Origin: Pseudomonas sp. PA27(2017)
Lineage (GTDB): Bacteria; Pseudomonadota; Gammaproteobacteria; Pseudomonadales; Pseudomonadaceae
DNA length: 64,000 nucleotides
Assembly (NCBI RefSeq): GCF_001945445.1
Contig: NZ_MSXW01000046.1
Span: 1-64,000 of the forward strand
Reading direction: 5' to 3'
Both the position numbers and the translations under genes were made by a program. Positions 16,595-24,712 of this stretch are shown here, in pieces. Under the pieces are notes generated by a model that was not told the origin of the DNA, searched no databases, and saw nothing but the letters and a program-made list of their open reading frames with translations. How positions within the stretch are numbered: the stretch's first letter is position 1; every line of letters starts with the position of its first letter.

Positions 16595-18148
16595 TCAACT
16601 ACGGATCAGGTGATCGAACGCGCTGAGCGAAGCCTTGGCGCCCTCACCCACGGCGATGACGATCTGCTTGTACGGCACGGTGGTCACGTCGCCAGCGGCG
16701 AAGATGCCGGGCAGCGAGGTTTCGCCACGGGCGTCGACGATGATCTCGCCGCGGTCCGACAGCTCGACCGAGCCCTTGAGCCACTCGGAGTTGGGCAGCA
16801 GGCCGATCTGCACGAAGATGCCTTCCAGCTCTACCGGGATGAACGCGTCGGAGTTGCGATCCTTGTAGACCAGGCCGGTGACCTTCTGGCCGTCGCCTTT
16901 CACTTCACTGGTCAGGGCGCTGGTGATCACCTTGACGTTGGGCAGGCTGTAGAGCTTCTTCTGCAGCACGGCGTCGGCGCGCAGCTTGCTGTCGTACTCG
17001 AGCAGGGTTACCTCGGCGACGATACCGGCCAAGTCGATGGCCGCTTCCACGCCGGAGTTGCCACCGCCGACCACCGCCACGCGCTTGCCTTTGAACAGCG
17101 GGCCGTCGCAGTGCGGGCAGTAGGCCACGCCCTTGTTGCGGTACTCCTTCTCGCCCGGCACGTTCATCTCTCTCCAGCGGGCGCCAGTGGACAGAATCAC
17201 GGTCTTGGCTTTCAGACTCGCACCGCTCTCGAACTTCACTTCATGCAGGCCGCCTTCGCTGGAAGCCGGGATCAGCGCGCTGGCACGCTGCAGGTTCATG
17301 ATGTCGACTTCGTACTGCTTGACGTGCTCTTCCAGGGCGCGGGCCAGTTTCGGGCCTTCGGTTTCCTGGACCGAGATGAAGTTCTCGATGGCCATGGTGT
17401 CGAGCACCTGGCCGCCGAAACGCTCGGCGGCGACGCCGGTGCGGATGCCTTTACGGGCGGCGTAGATGGCAGCTGCAGCGCCAGCCGGGCCGCCGCCAAT
17501 GACCAGCACGTCGAAGGCTTCCTTGGCGTTCAGCTTCTCGGCATCACGGGCCGAGGCGCCGGTGTCGATCTTGGCGAGAATCTGCTCGGCGTCCATACGG
17601 CCCTGGCCGAACAGTTCGCCGTTCAGGTAGATGCTCGGTACCGACATGATCTGGCGGGACTCGACTTCATCCTGGAACAGCGCGCCGTCGATGGCGACGT
17701 GGCGGATATTCGGGTTGAGCACGGCCATCAGGTTCAGCGCCTGGACCACGTCCGGGCAGTTCTGGCAGGACAGCGAGAAATAGGTCTCGAAGTTGAATTC
17801 GCCTTCCAGATTCTGGATCTGCTCGATCACCTCGGCCGCCAGCTTCGACGGGTGGCCACCGACTTGCAGCAGGGCCAGCACCAGCGAAGTGAATTCGTGG
17901 CCCATCGGCAAACCGGCGAAACGCAGGCTAATGTTGCCATTCGGGCGATTCAGCGCGAACGATGGTTTGCGGGCATCATTGCCATCGGTTTTCAGGGTGA
18001 TCTTGTCGGTCAGGCTGACGATATCGTCCAAGAGGCCTTTGAGCTCCTGGGACTTGTCGCTGTCATCGAGGGACGCGACGATCTCGAACGGCTGGCTGAC
18101 CTTTTCCAGGTACGCCTTCAACTGGGTTTTAAGGGTTGCGTCCAACAT
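16595..18148 (-). CDS. ahpF: Alkyl hydroperoxide reductase subunit F
   Basis: 517 residues, the normal AhpF length. AhpF passes electrons from NADH through FAD to the peroxiredoxin AhpC. The N-terminal tandem thioredoxin-fold domain has the redox pair Cys128-Cys131 (SCQNCPD). The thioredoxin-reductase part starts with an FAD-binding GGGPAGAAAA motif, followed by the second CxxC in YCPHCDGPLF and the NAD(P)-binding GGGNSGVEAA motif. The start has GAGG upstream. It lies 246 bases downstream of ahpC on the same strand, with a hairpin and a repeat element between them, and has its own terminator. Confidence 0.97.
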   Translation of the reverse strand: MLDATLKTQLKAYLEKVSQPFEIVASLDDSDKSQELKGLLDDIVSLTDKITLKTDGNDARKPSFALNRPNGNISLRFAGLPMGHEFTSLVLALLQVGGHPSKLAAEVIEQIQNLEGEFNFETYFSLSCQNCPDVVQALNLMAVLNPNIRHVAIDGALFQDEVESRQIMSVPSIYLNGELFGQGRMDAEQILAKIDTGASARDAEKLNAKEAFDVLVIGGGPAGAAAAIYAARKGIRTGVAAERFGGQVLDTMAIENFISVQETEGPKLARALEEHVKQYEVDIMNLQRASALIPASSEGGLHEVKFESGASLKAKTVILSTGARWREMNVPGEKEYRNKGVAYCPHCDGPLFKGKRVAVVGGGNSGVEAAIDLAGIVAEVTLLEYDSKLRADAVLQKKLYSLPNVKVITSALTSEVKGDGQKVTGLVYKDRNSDAFIPVELEGIFVQIGLLPNSEWLKGSVELSDRGEIIVDARGETSLPGIFAAGDVTTVPYKQIVIAVGEGAKASLSAFDHLIRS

Positions 18149-18183
18149 ATACGAGTCCTCAATGACGAAATTCGGGCAATAAA

Positions 18184-18210
18184 ACGCCCGGGCGGGTTAC
18201 GCCCGGGCGT
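18184..18210 (-). terminator. Perfect 11-bp hairpin between ahpC and ahpF
   Basis: ACGCCCGGGCG and CGCCCGGGCGT are exact inverted copies around GGTTA. On the minus strand the stem is followed by TTTATT, so it can act as an intrinsic terminator or attenuator that lets ahpC be transcribed more than ahpF. Confidence 0.75.
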
Positions 18211-18279
18211 TCGGGCGCGCTTCCAGAATCAGCGGTTGATTTGGTCTGCGCGGAAAACGGATTGGGAAACGTAGCGAGC

Positions 18280-18372
18280 GGTGTCGAGGCAAGGCGAAAT
18301 CAGGCTCGGGCGAGGAGTTTACGAGCTGTAAATGACGAGCCCGAGCCTGGTTTCAACGCCGCATCGACGACG
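18280..18372. repeat. Large imperfect inverted repeat between ahpC and ahpF
   Basis: CAGGCTCGGGC (18301-18311) pairs exactly with GCCCGAGCCTG (18339-18349), and the symmetry continues outward through GTCGAGGCAAGGCG and CGCCGCATCGAC. The sequence resembles an intergenic repeat family found in Pseudomonas; copies elsewhere cannot be checked here. Confidence 0.6.
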
Positions 18373-18394
18373 CGCAGTAGTTTCCCGGCCGTTT

Positions 18395-18958
18395 TTAGAT
18401 CTTGCCGACCAGGTCCAGGGAAGGAGCCAGAGTCTGAGCGCCTTCTTTCCACTTGGCTGGGCACACTTCGCCCGGGTGGGCAGCGGTGTACTGAGCGGCT
18501 TGCAGTTTGCGCAGGGTCTCGGCCACGTCACGAGCGATCTCGTTGGAGTGGATTTCGACGGTCTTGATCTGGCCTTCCGGGTTGATCACGAAGGTGCCGC
18601 GCAGTGCCAGGCCTTCTTCAGCGATGTGCACGCCGAAAGCGTTGGTCAGCTGGTGAGTCGGGTCGCCGATCAGCGGGAACTTGGCTTTGCCAACGGCCGG
18701 CGAGGTTTCGTGCCATACCTTGTGGGAGAAGTGGGTGTCGGTGGTCACGATGTAGACCTCGGCGCCAGCCTTCTGGAAAGCTTCGTAGTTGTTGGCGGCG
18801 TCTTCGATCTCGGTCGGGCAGTTGAAGGTGAACGCGGCGGGCATGAAGATCAGTACCGACCACTTGCCTTTCAGGCTTTCTTCGGTGACTTCGATGAATT
18901 TGCCATTGTGAAAGGCATTGACCTTGAACGGCTGAACTTGAGTGTTAATCAAAGACAT
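18395..18958 (-). CDS. ahpC: Alkyl hydroperoxide reductase subunit C (2-Cys peroxiredoxin)
   Basis: 187 residues, the same length as the enterobacterial enzyme. It reduces hydrogen peroxide, organic peroxides and peroxynitrite and is re-reduced by AhpF. The peroxidatic cysteine is Cys47 (FTFNCPTEIED) and the resolving cysteine Cys166 (HPGEVCPAKW). GGAG lies 7 bases before the ATG. Upstream are a TACTAT -10 box and a 37-base OxyR-like site. Downstream, a strong hairpin separates it from ahpF. Confidence 0.97.
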   Translation of the reverse strand: MSLINTQVQPFKVNAFHNGKFIEVTEESLKGKWSVLIFMPAAFTFNCPTEIEDAANNYEAFQKAGAEVYIVTTDTHFSHKVWHETSPAVGKAKFPLIGDPTHQLTNAFGVHIAEEGLALRGTFVINPEGQIKTVEIHSNEIARDVAETLRKLQAAQYTAAHPGEVCPAKWKEGAQTLAPSLDLVGKI

Positions 18959-18997
18959 CTGTGAACTCCTTCGAGGGTTGAAAAATTTACAGGAGGG

Positions 18998-19003
18998 ATA
19001 GTA
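18998..19003 (-). promoter_or_regulatory. Candidate -10 element of ahpC
   Basis: TACTAT on the minus strand, about 40 bases upstream of the ahpC start. The expected -35 position (GGGCTC) is poor, which fits a promoter needing an activator. Confidence 0.45.
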
Positions 19004-19026
19004 GCCCTATGTGGAACAAAGAGCCC

Positions 19027-19063
19027 ATTGATTGAAAGCATCAAACCAATAAGCTGAGTCAAT
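19027..19063 (-). promoter_or_regulatory. Candidate OxyR binding site upstream of ahpC
   Basis: Two 15-base half sites related to ATAG-N7-CTAT, ATTGACTCAGCTTAT and ATGCTTTCAATCAAT on the minus strand, are separated by exactly 7 bases, as in the known 37-base OxyR consensus. The site abuts the expected -35 position, as in OxyR-activated promoters. The match to consensus is partial (about 13 of 20 fixed positions). Confidence 0.5.
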
Positions 19064-19150
19064 CGAACCACATAAAAAGCCTTTTAAAACAGTAATCTGA
19101 AAATTTCGTGCTCTGCAATGGGCGAACGTTCAGCATACCGCGAGCGACCG

Positions 19151-19939
19151 ATGACCAGATTTCAGACCACCTACCGTTGCGACACCATCCTGTCCCGACT
19201 GGTTCGCCACAACCCGGCGTACCGGCTCGCTCTGGCGCTTGCCCTGATGAGCGGCACCTGCCTGGCCGAGCAAGCCCCGCTGCGCTTCTCGATCACCGAA
19301 AGCGGCGTAATGCCGATGGTACTCATCAGCAACGGCGAAGCGGTCGACGGCATTCTCCATGACCTGGCCATCCAGGTGTCCGAAAAAGTCGGCCGCCGTG
19401 CCGACCTGCAGGTGATGCCGCGCATGCGGGTGCATCGCGCGTTGCTGAATCAGGAGATCGACGTGCGCTGCTACGTCAACCCGACGTGGCTGGACACGCC
19501 CTACCCAGGTTATGCCTGGAGCGTACCATTCATGCTGCAACGTGATCTGCTGGTCAGCCGCTCCGCACAACCTGTCGCTCCCGAACAACTCACCATGCAG
19601 TCGATCGGCACGGTTCTGGGCTTTCACTATCCGACACTGGAAGCTCTGTTCGCCGCCGGGCAGTTGCAACGCGACGATGCGCGCACGCAAGGATTGGTAC
19701 TGAGAAAGCTGGCAGCCGGACGTTACGATTATGCGGTCACCAACGAGCTGGCCCTGCTGTGGTTCAACCGCGGCCGTAGCGAGCCCGAAAAACTTCATGA
19801 AGTGCATGAACTGACCCACGTCGAGGTCGCATGCCTGATCCGTGATGCACCTGACGTCCCCACCCAGGCACTGCTCCAAGCGATGCGCCAGATGGAGGAA
19901 AACGGCGAGTTCGCCGCCATCCTGCAGCGCTATCGCTGA
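19151..19939 (+). CDS. Periplasmic amino-acid-type substrate-binding protein
   Basis: 262 residues from the ATG at 19151 (the frame opens at 19118). A signal peptide ends near LMSGTCLAEQ. The mature part resembles family 3 solute-binding proteins (PF00497-like), with the LRFSITESGVMP start, GILHDLAIQVSEKVG and a C-terminal MRQMEENGEFAAILQRY helix typical of the family. No ABC permease or ATPase is adjacent, so it could be an orphan binding protein or a sensor-linked one. It is divergent from ahpC. The n-region of the signal is long, so the true start may be further downstream. Confidence 0.7.
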   Translation: MTRFQTTYRCDTILSRLVRHNPAYRLALALALMSGTCLAEQAPLRFSITESGVMPMVLISNGEAVDGILHDLAIQVSEKVGRRADLQVMPRMRVHRALLNQEIDVRCYVNPTWLDTPYPGYAWSVPFMLQRDLLVSRSAQPVAPEQLTMQSIGTVLGFHYPTLEALFAAGQLQRDDARTQGLVLRKLAAGRYDYAVTNELALLWFNRGRSEPEKLHEVHELTHVEVACLIRDAPDVPTQALLQAMRQMEENGEFAAILQRYR

Positions 19940-20025
19940 AAGCTGCGCAGGTCACGATGGTTTTCTCGGCCTGCCAATGTGTGAATAATGCCCCGCCTGA
20001 TTCGCCGCACCCCATGAGGTAAACC

Positions 20026-21222
20026 ATGAGTGGCTCCGCCCACGCCGCCCCGCGCCTGAGTGCTGGGGCGATCCTGCTGATCGAACTGGCCCTGGCACTT
20101 GGCGGCTTCGCCATCGGCACCAGCGAATTTTCCATCATGGGCCTGATGCCCAACGTAGCCCAGGATCTGGGCGTCAGCGAACCCCAGGTCGGCCATGTGA
20201 TCAGCAGCTACGCCCTGGGCGTGGTGGTCGGTGCGCCGATCCTCGCACTGCTGGGCTCGCGCCTGCTACGCAAGCACCTGCTGTTGCTGCTGATGGGCGT
20301 GTTCGCGGTCGGCAACCTGGCCAGCGCCCTGGCGCCTGACTACCTATCGCTACTGGTGTTTCGCTTCTTCGCCGGCCTGCCCCACGGTGCCTACTTCGGC
20401 GTAGCCATGCTGGTGGCCGCCTCCATGGCGCCGCCGCACAAACGTGCCAAGGCCGTCAGCCGGGTGCTGATGGGCCTCAGCGTGGCGATTCTGATCGGCA
20501 ACCCGCTGGCCACCTGGCTGGGCCAGAGCGTGAGCTGGCGCTATGCCTTCGCGCTGGTCAGCGTGATTGCCCTGGCCACCGTGGCGATGATCGCCCTGCT
20601 GTTGCCGCTGGATCGCAGCGAGGTGCGCAGCAGCCCGATCAACGAACTGCGCGCCTTCAATCGCGCACCGATTTGGCTGGCCCTGGGCATCGGCTCGATC
20701 GGCTTCGCCGGCATGTTCTGCGTGTTCAGCTACATGGCGCCAACGCTGCTGGAAGTCACCCGGGTCAGCCCGGGCATGATCCCGGTGGCCATGGCGGTGT
20801 TCGGCGTCGGCTGCATTCTCGGCAACATGGCCGGCGGCTGGCTGTTCGACCGCCTGCGCTTCAAGTCGGTGGCGTGGATCCTGCTGTGGAGCGCGCTGGT
20901 GCTGCTGGTACTGCCCGCGGCCACGCACTCGATCTGGACGGTGCTGCCAGCGATTCTGGCCTTGGGCACCATCGCCGCGCTATCGCCGGCCTTGCAGACC
21001 CACCTGATGGACGTGGCCACCGGCGCCCAGACCCTGGCCGCAGCCTCCAACCATGCCGCTTTCAACATCGCCAACGCCTTGGGCCCGTGGCTCGGTGGCC
21101 TGGCCATCAGCGCCGGTTTCGGCTGGACCTCGACGGGTTACATCGGCGCGGCGACCGCGGTCGCCGGCCTGCTGATGTTTCTCTGGGCCTGGCGGGTGCA
21201 GAAGGCGCAAGCGCCGGCCTAA
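20026..21222 (+). CDS. MFS efflux transporter (DHA1 type)
   Basis: 398 residues with 12 predicted membrane helices. The first helix region ends in GTSEFSIMGLMPNVAQDLGVS, a hallmark of the arabinose/purine/drug efflux group of the major facilitator superfamily. The loop 2-3 motif appears as LGSRLLRKHLL. GAGG precedes the ATG. It converges with the FAD monooxygenase gene, overlapping it by 4 bases at the 3' ends. The substrate cannot be deduced. Confidence 0.87.
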   Translation: MSGSAHAAPRLSAGAILLIELALALGGFAIGTSEFSIMGLMPNVAQDLGVSEPQVGHVISSYALGVVVGAPILALLGSRLLRKHLLLLLMGVFAVGNLASALAPDYLSLLVFRFFAGLPHGAYFGVAMLVAASMAPPHKRAKAVSRVLMGLSVAILIGNPLATWLGQSVSWRYAFALVSVIALATVAMIALLLPLDRSEVRSSPINELRAFNRAPIWLALGIGSIGFAGMFCVFSYMAPTLLEVTRVSPGMIPVAMAVFGVGCILGNMAGGWLFDRLRFKSVAWILLWSALVLLVLPAATHSIWTVLPAILALGTIAALSPALQTHLMDVATGAQTLAAASNHAAFNIANALGPWLGGLAISAGFGWTSTGYIGAATAVAGLLMFLWAWRVQKAQAPA

Positions 21223-22526
21223 GCCGACGTCGGCTCCAGCACCGGCACTGGCACAGACGGCTTGCGCCAGGCATGCAACGGCGCTGCGCCCTTGCCCGAG
21301 AGCAGCCAGCCGGTGCGTGCGCCGACCAGAGTGGTCACCGCGTGGTGACGGCCCATGGGCAGATGCCGCGCCACGAACAGGGCACTGTCGCGCAGCACCG
21401 CCAGCACGCCGCTATGCGACTGGAACAGCGGCGTCAGCAGGCGGCTGGCCTGGCGGTAGTAACCCAGGTGAGCGCGGCGCACAGCGCCATAGGCGGCGAA
21501 GCAGGCCGCAGGATCGGCAGCCTGGCCAATCCCGCATGTGCCCAGGGCATCGCCCAGCACCACGGCATCGACCAGCGCCATATTGGCGCCCTGCCCCAGC
21601 TGCGGGCTCATGGCGTGGGCGCAGTCGCCGATGGCCAGTACGCGACCGTCATGCCACTGATGCATGCGCACGTCGGCATAGCTGGCCAGCATCAGCCGCT
21701 CGGGCGACTCGAGGGCATGCAGGAAGGCTTCGGCCGGCTCGCCTGCCAGCTTGCGCACCGCGTCCTTCCAGGCTTCCAACCCGGCCTCTTGCCATGTGCC
21801 GTGGCTGGCGACTGGAAGGCTCCAGAACAGGCTGCTCAAACGCGTATGGCGGTCGGCGTGGGTGCAGCCGGTCGGCATGATGCCGAACATCTGCGAGCAG
21901 CCGCGGTACCACTGCCGCAGGTCCGTGGAGTCGGCGCCTTCGGGGGTCGGCACGATGCTCCACAACGCGCCCCAGGGATAGGCCTTGACCGCCTGGCGCA
22001 CCTGCATCTGCGCACGCAGCTGCGAGCGAGTGCCGTCGGCGAGGATCAGCGCGGTGTGCTCGCCCAATATGGCTTCGTTGCCCTGGCCATCGTCGGACAG
22101 CAAGCGCACGTGGGAAGGCGACTGCACGAAACGGGAGATGGAGACGCCGGTGCGCAGGGTTACCCCGGCTGCACGCGCAGCGTTGAGCAAGGCGGTCATC
22201 AGCACGCCGCGGTGGATGCCGAGACCAAAGGAGTCGGCCTGCCAGTGGGCATAGCGGGTGTCGAGAATCACCCGCTGAGCGCAGGCCGAGGTGCCGAACA
22301 GGCGGCTGACCGGCGCGCCGAGCGCGGTGCATTCATCGAGCAGACCCAGGTGGCGAAGCGCCGCGAGCCCCGAGGGCTGCAGCAGAATGCCGGCGCCCAC
22401 CGGCTGCAGGTCGGCGACGCGTTCATAGAGAGTGACCGACCAGCCCTGGCGGGCCAGCAGGATGGCGCTGGCCAACCCTGCGGTGCCAGCGCCGACGATC
22501 GCGATGGGTAGATCTTTCACGGGCAC
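21219..22526 (-). CDS. FAD-dependent aromatic-type monooxygenase
   Basis: 435 residues of the PHBH-like class A flavoprotein monooxygenase family (PF01494). The N-terminal dinucleotide motif is IVGAGTAGLASAILLARQG, and the second FAD motif is AIGDCAHAMSPQLGQGANMALVDA. It should hydroxylate an organic substrate using NAD(P)H and oxygen. A small lipoprotein gene ends 30 bases upstream on the same strand, but no pathway partner that would identify the substrate is present. Confidence 0.87.
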   Translation of the reverse strand: MPVKDLPIAIVGAGTAGLASAILLARQGWSVTLYERVADLQPVGAGILLQPSGLAALRHLGLLDECTALGAPVSRLFGTSACAQRVILDTRYAHWQADSFGLGIHRGVLMTALLNAARAAGVTLRTGVSISRFVQSPSHVRLLSDDGQGNEAILGEHTALILADGTRSQLRAQMQVRQAVKAYPWGALWSIVPTPEGADSTDLRQWYRGCSQMFGIMPTGCTHADRHTRLSSLFWSLPVASHGTWQEAGLEAWKDAVRKLAGEPAEAFLHALESPERLMLASYADVRMHQWHDGRVLAIGDCAHAMSPQLGQGANMALVDAVVLGDALGTCGIGQAADPAACFAAYGAVRRAHLGYYRQASRLLTPLFQSHSGVLAVLRDSALFVARHLPMGRHHAVTTLVGARTGWLLSGKGAAPLHAWRKPSVPVPVLEPTSA

Positions 22527-22556
22527 ATCCTGTGCGGTATCGAGTGAAGGACGATT

Positions 22557-22985
22557 CTACCTCGCCTGTTCGGGAAGAATGTCGAAACCACCACGGTTCT
22601 GGCTGACGATGCGCAGATTGGCCACGCCGCCGGCCTCGACCTTCACCGCCACTTCGCGGTTGAGGCGACCCTTGCCGCACAGGGTTTCATCTTCGCTATC
22701 AGCGGCAATGCCGACGATGCGATTGCCCGCCGGCACCTGGAAGCGCCCCCGTTCACCGACGGCGATACGCGCCGCCACCTTGCGGTCGACCAGTACGGCC
22801 ACGTAGCAGCCGCCTCCCATCAGGCCCAGGTCACGGGTGACCACCACTTCGCCACCGCCCTGCACCGGCTCCTGATAGGCGCGCAGGCGCTCGCTCGGAA
22901 TGTCGGTGATCTTTTCGGGATCGGCCTGGTAGGACGAGCAACCGGCCAGGACCAGCAGAGGCAGTACGGCGAAGATCAGACGCAT
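22557..22985 (-). CDS. Small putative lipoprotein
   Basis: 142 residues starting MRLIFAVLPLLVLAGCSSYQ, a clear lipoprotein signal with the lipobox LAGC (lipidated Cys near residue 16). GGAGAG precedes the ATG at 22985, whereas the longer frame to 23087 has no such support. The mature part is rich in beta-strand-like segments and contains two further cysteines. No domain with known function was recognised. It may share a transcript with the monooxygenase. Confidence 0.8.
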   Translation of the reverse strand: MRLIFAVLPLLVLAGCSSYQADPEKITDIPSERLRAYQEPVQGGGEVVVTRDLGLMGGGCYVAVLVDRKVAARIAVGERGRFQVPAGNRIVGIAADSEDETLCGKGRLNREVAVKVEAGGVANLRIVSQNRGGFDILPEQAR

Positions 22986-23135
22986 GGGTTCTCTCCAGAG
23001 AATCACGGGGATGTCGAGCGACAGGCTCTGCTCACAGACAAGCACATTGCCATAAGCGTGCAATAAATCCATCGCGCTGGCCGGCACCGGTTGGCCGCAC
23101 CATAATGGCGCCCCACTCCCTTACGAGCGAACCGC

Positions 23136-24065
23136 ATGGACACGCGCAAGAACATCGATGGCCTGGCTGGCGGCCTGATGGTTGGCCTGTGCATGATCTG
23201 GGGCATGCAGCAGGTGGTGCTCAAGGCTGCCGCCGACGACGTGGCGCCGGTATTGATGCTGGCCCTGCGCTCGGGCATCGCCGCCCTGCTGGTGGCGGTG
23301 CTGATGTTGTGGCGGCGTGACGGGCTGGGGGTGCGCGCCGGTAACTGGCGGCCTGGGCTGGTGGTGGGTTTCCTGTTCGCCCTGGAATTCATGCTGGTCG
23401 GCGAAGGGCTGCGCCACACCAGCGCCTCACATATGGTGATCTTTCTCTACACGGCGCCGATTTTCGCTGCGCTGGGGCTGCACTGGCGGCTGCCTGCCGA
23501 GCGCCTGCGGCCCTTGCAATGGCTGGGTATCGGCGTCGCCTTCATGGGCATCGTGGTGTCGTTCGCCGGCGGTTCCAGCGGCGCGGAAACCAGGGACGCC
23601 GGGCGGCAACTGTATGGTGACCTGCTGGGCCTGCTCGGCGCCATGGCCTGGGGCGCCACCACCGTGGTGGTGCGCTGCTCGCGGCTGTCCAACGCGCCGG
23701 TCACGCAGACGCTGTTCTACCAGTTGCTGGGCGGCTTCGTGCTGCTGATCCTGGCCTGCGCGGTGACGGGCCAACTGGGATTCAACCCGACGCCGATCGC
23801 CATCGGCGGGCTGATCTTCCAGGCGCTGCTGGTGTCGTTCGCCAGCTTCCTGGCGTGGTTCTGGCTGCTGCGCAATTACCTGGCGTCACGCCTGGGCGTG
23901 CTGTCATTCATGACGCCGATGTTCGGCATCGTATTCGGCGTGGTGCTGCTGGGCGAACCACTGGAGGTCAACTTCATCGTCGGCGCCCTGCTGGTACTGG
24001 GCGGCATCCTGCTGGTCAGCGGCTACGAGTGGCTGAGCCAGTGGCTCAAGCGGCGGGTGCGCTAA
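23136..24065 (+). CDS. EamA/DMT-family transporter
   Basis: 309 residues with about 10 hydrophobic helices arranged as two EamA repeats. The first repeat has the LMVGLCMIWGMQQVVLKAAADD start and the second contains FQALLVSFASFLAWFWLL. Drug/metabolite transporters of this type export amino acids or other metabolites. It is divergent from the lipoprotein gene and is followed by a good terminator. Confidence 0.88.
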   Translation: MDTRKNIDGLAGGLMVGLCMIWGMQQVVLKAAADDVAPVLMLALRSGIAALLVAVLMLWRRDGLGVRAGNWRPGLVVGFLFALEFMLVGEGLRHTSASHMVIFLYTAPIFAALGLHWRLPAERLRPLQWLGIGVAFMGIVVSFAGGSSGAETRDAGRQLYGDLLGLLGAMAWGATTVVVRCSRLSNAPVTQTLFYQLLGGFVLLILACAVTGQLGFNPTPIAIGGLIFQALLVSFASFLAWFWLLRNYLASRLGVLSFMTPMFGIVFGVVLLGEPLEVNFIVGALLVLGGILLVSGYEWLSQWLKRRVR

Positions 24066-24124
24066 ACAGGATCGACGCCAGCCGATGCACTGACAGGAAA
24101 ACGATGCGGGACTGCGTTTCTCGC

Positions 24125-24159
24125 CTCGCCCGCAGGCTACGGCCTGCGGACGAGCTTTT
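24125..24159 (+). terminator. Intrinsic terminator after the EamA gene
   Basis: CTCG-CC-CGCAGGC pairs with GCCTGCG-GA-CGAG around TACG and is followed by CTTTTC. The hairpin lies between the EamA gene and the convergent HIT gene. Confidence 0.65.
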
Positions 24160-24198
24160 CGACGAGGCCGCCCAGCTCCGACGGCCCATGAACGTCGC

Positions 24199-24639
24199 TC
24201 AGGCGCTCTGAAAACGCTTCACCAGCCTGGCCTGCAGTTTTTCCAGCTCGGCCGGGTCGGCCTTGCCACTGGCGTGGTTCTGCAGCCCCTGCTCAGCGAA
24301 ACGCGGAATCACGTGCATGTGGATATGAAACACCGTCTGCCCGGCGGGCGCGCCATTGAACTGGGCGATCTGCACGCCATCGGGCTGCAGCTCGTCGGCC
24401 AGCACACGAGCCACCTTCTGTACCGCCAGGGTCAGTTTGATCAGGCTGTCGGCATCGATTTCCAGCAGGTTGCGGGCCTCGGCGCGTTTGGGGATCACCA
24501 GGGTGTGCCCGAACGACTGCGGGAACAGATCCAGGAACACCAGCACGTCGTCATCTTCGTACAGCTTGTAGCAAGGCATCTCGCCGCGAATGATCTTGGC
24601 GAAGATGTTCTGCGAATCGTAATCGCCGTAAAGGCTCAT
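24199..24639 (-). CDS. HIT-family nucleotide-binding protein
   Basis: 146 residues from the ATG at 24639 with GGAGAAG upstream. It has the histidine-triad signature HIHMHVIP and the N-terminal IFAKIIRGEMPCYKLYEDDDV segment typical of Hint-like nucleotide hydrolases or transferases, which act on purine nucleotide phosphoramidates and dinucleoside polyphosphates. It is cytoplasmic. Convergent with the EamA gene; the MFS gene upstream is on the same strand 74 bases away. Confidence 0.9.
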   Translation of the reverse strand: MSLYGDYDSQNIFAKIIRGEMPCYKLYEDDDVLVFLDLFPQSFGHTLVIPKRAEARNLLEIDADSLIKLTLAVQKVARVLADELQPDGVQIAQFNGAPAGQTVFHIHMHVIPRFAEQGLQNHASGKADPAELEKLQARLVKRFQSA

Positions 24640-24712
24640 GGGCTTCTCCATCGCGTTATTAACGTGCTCGCACCATACCGGCTCGGCCGGCAGGTGCAAA
24701 ATAGCCGCGCGC

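Noticed and set aside
16610..18274. 554-codon open frame on the plus strand
   Set aside because: Antisense to ahpF, which is certain from its redox motifs.
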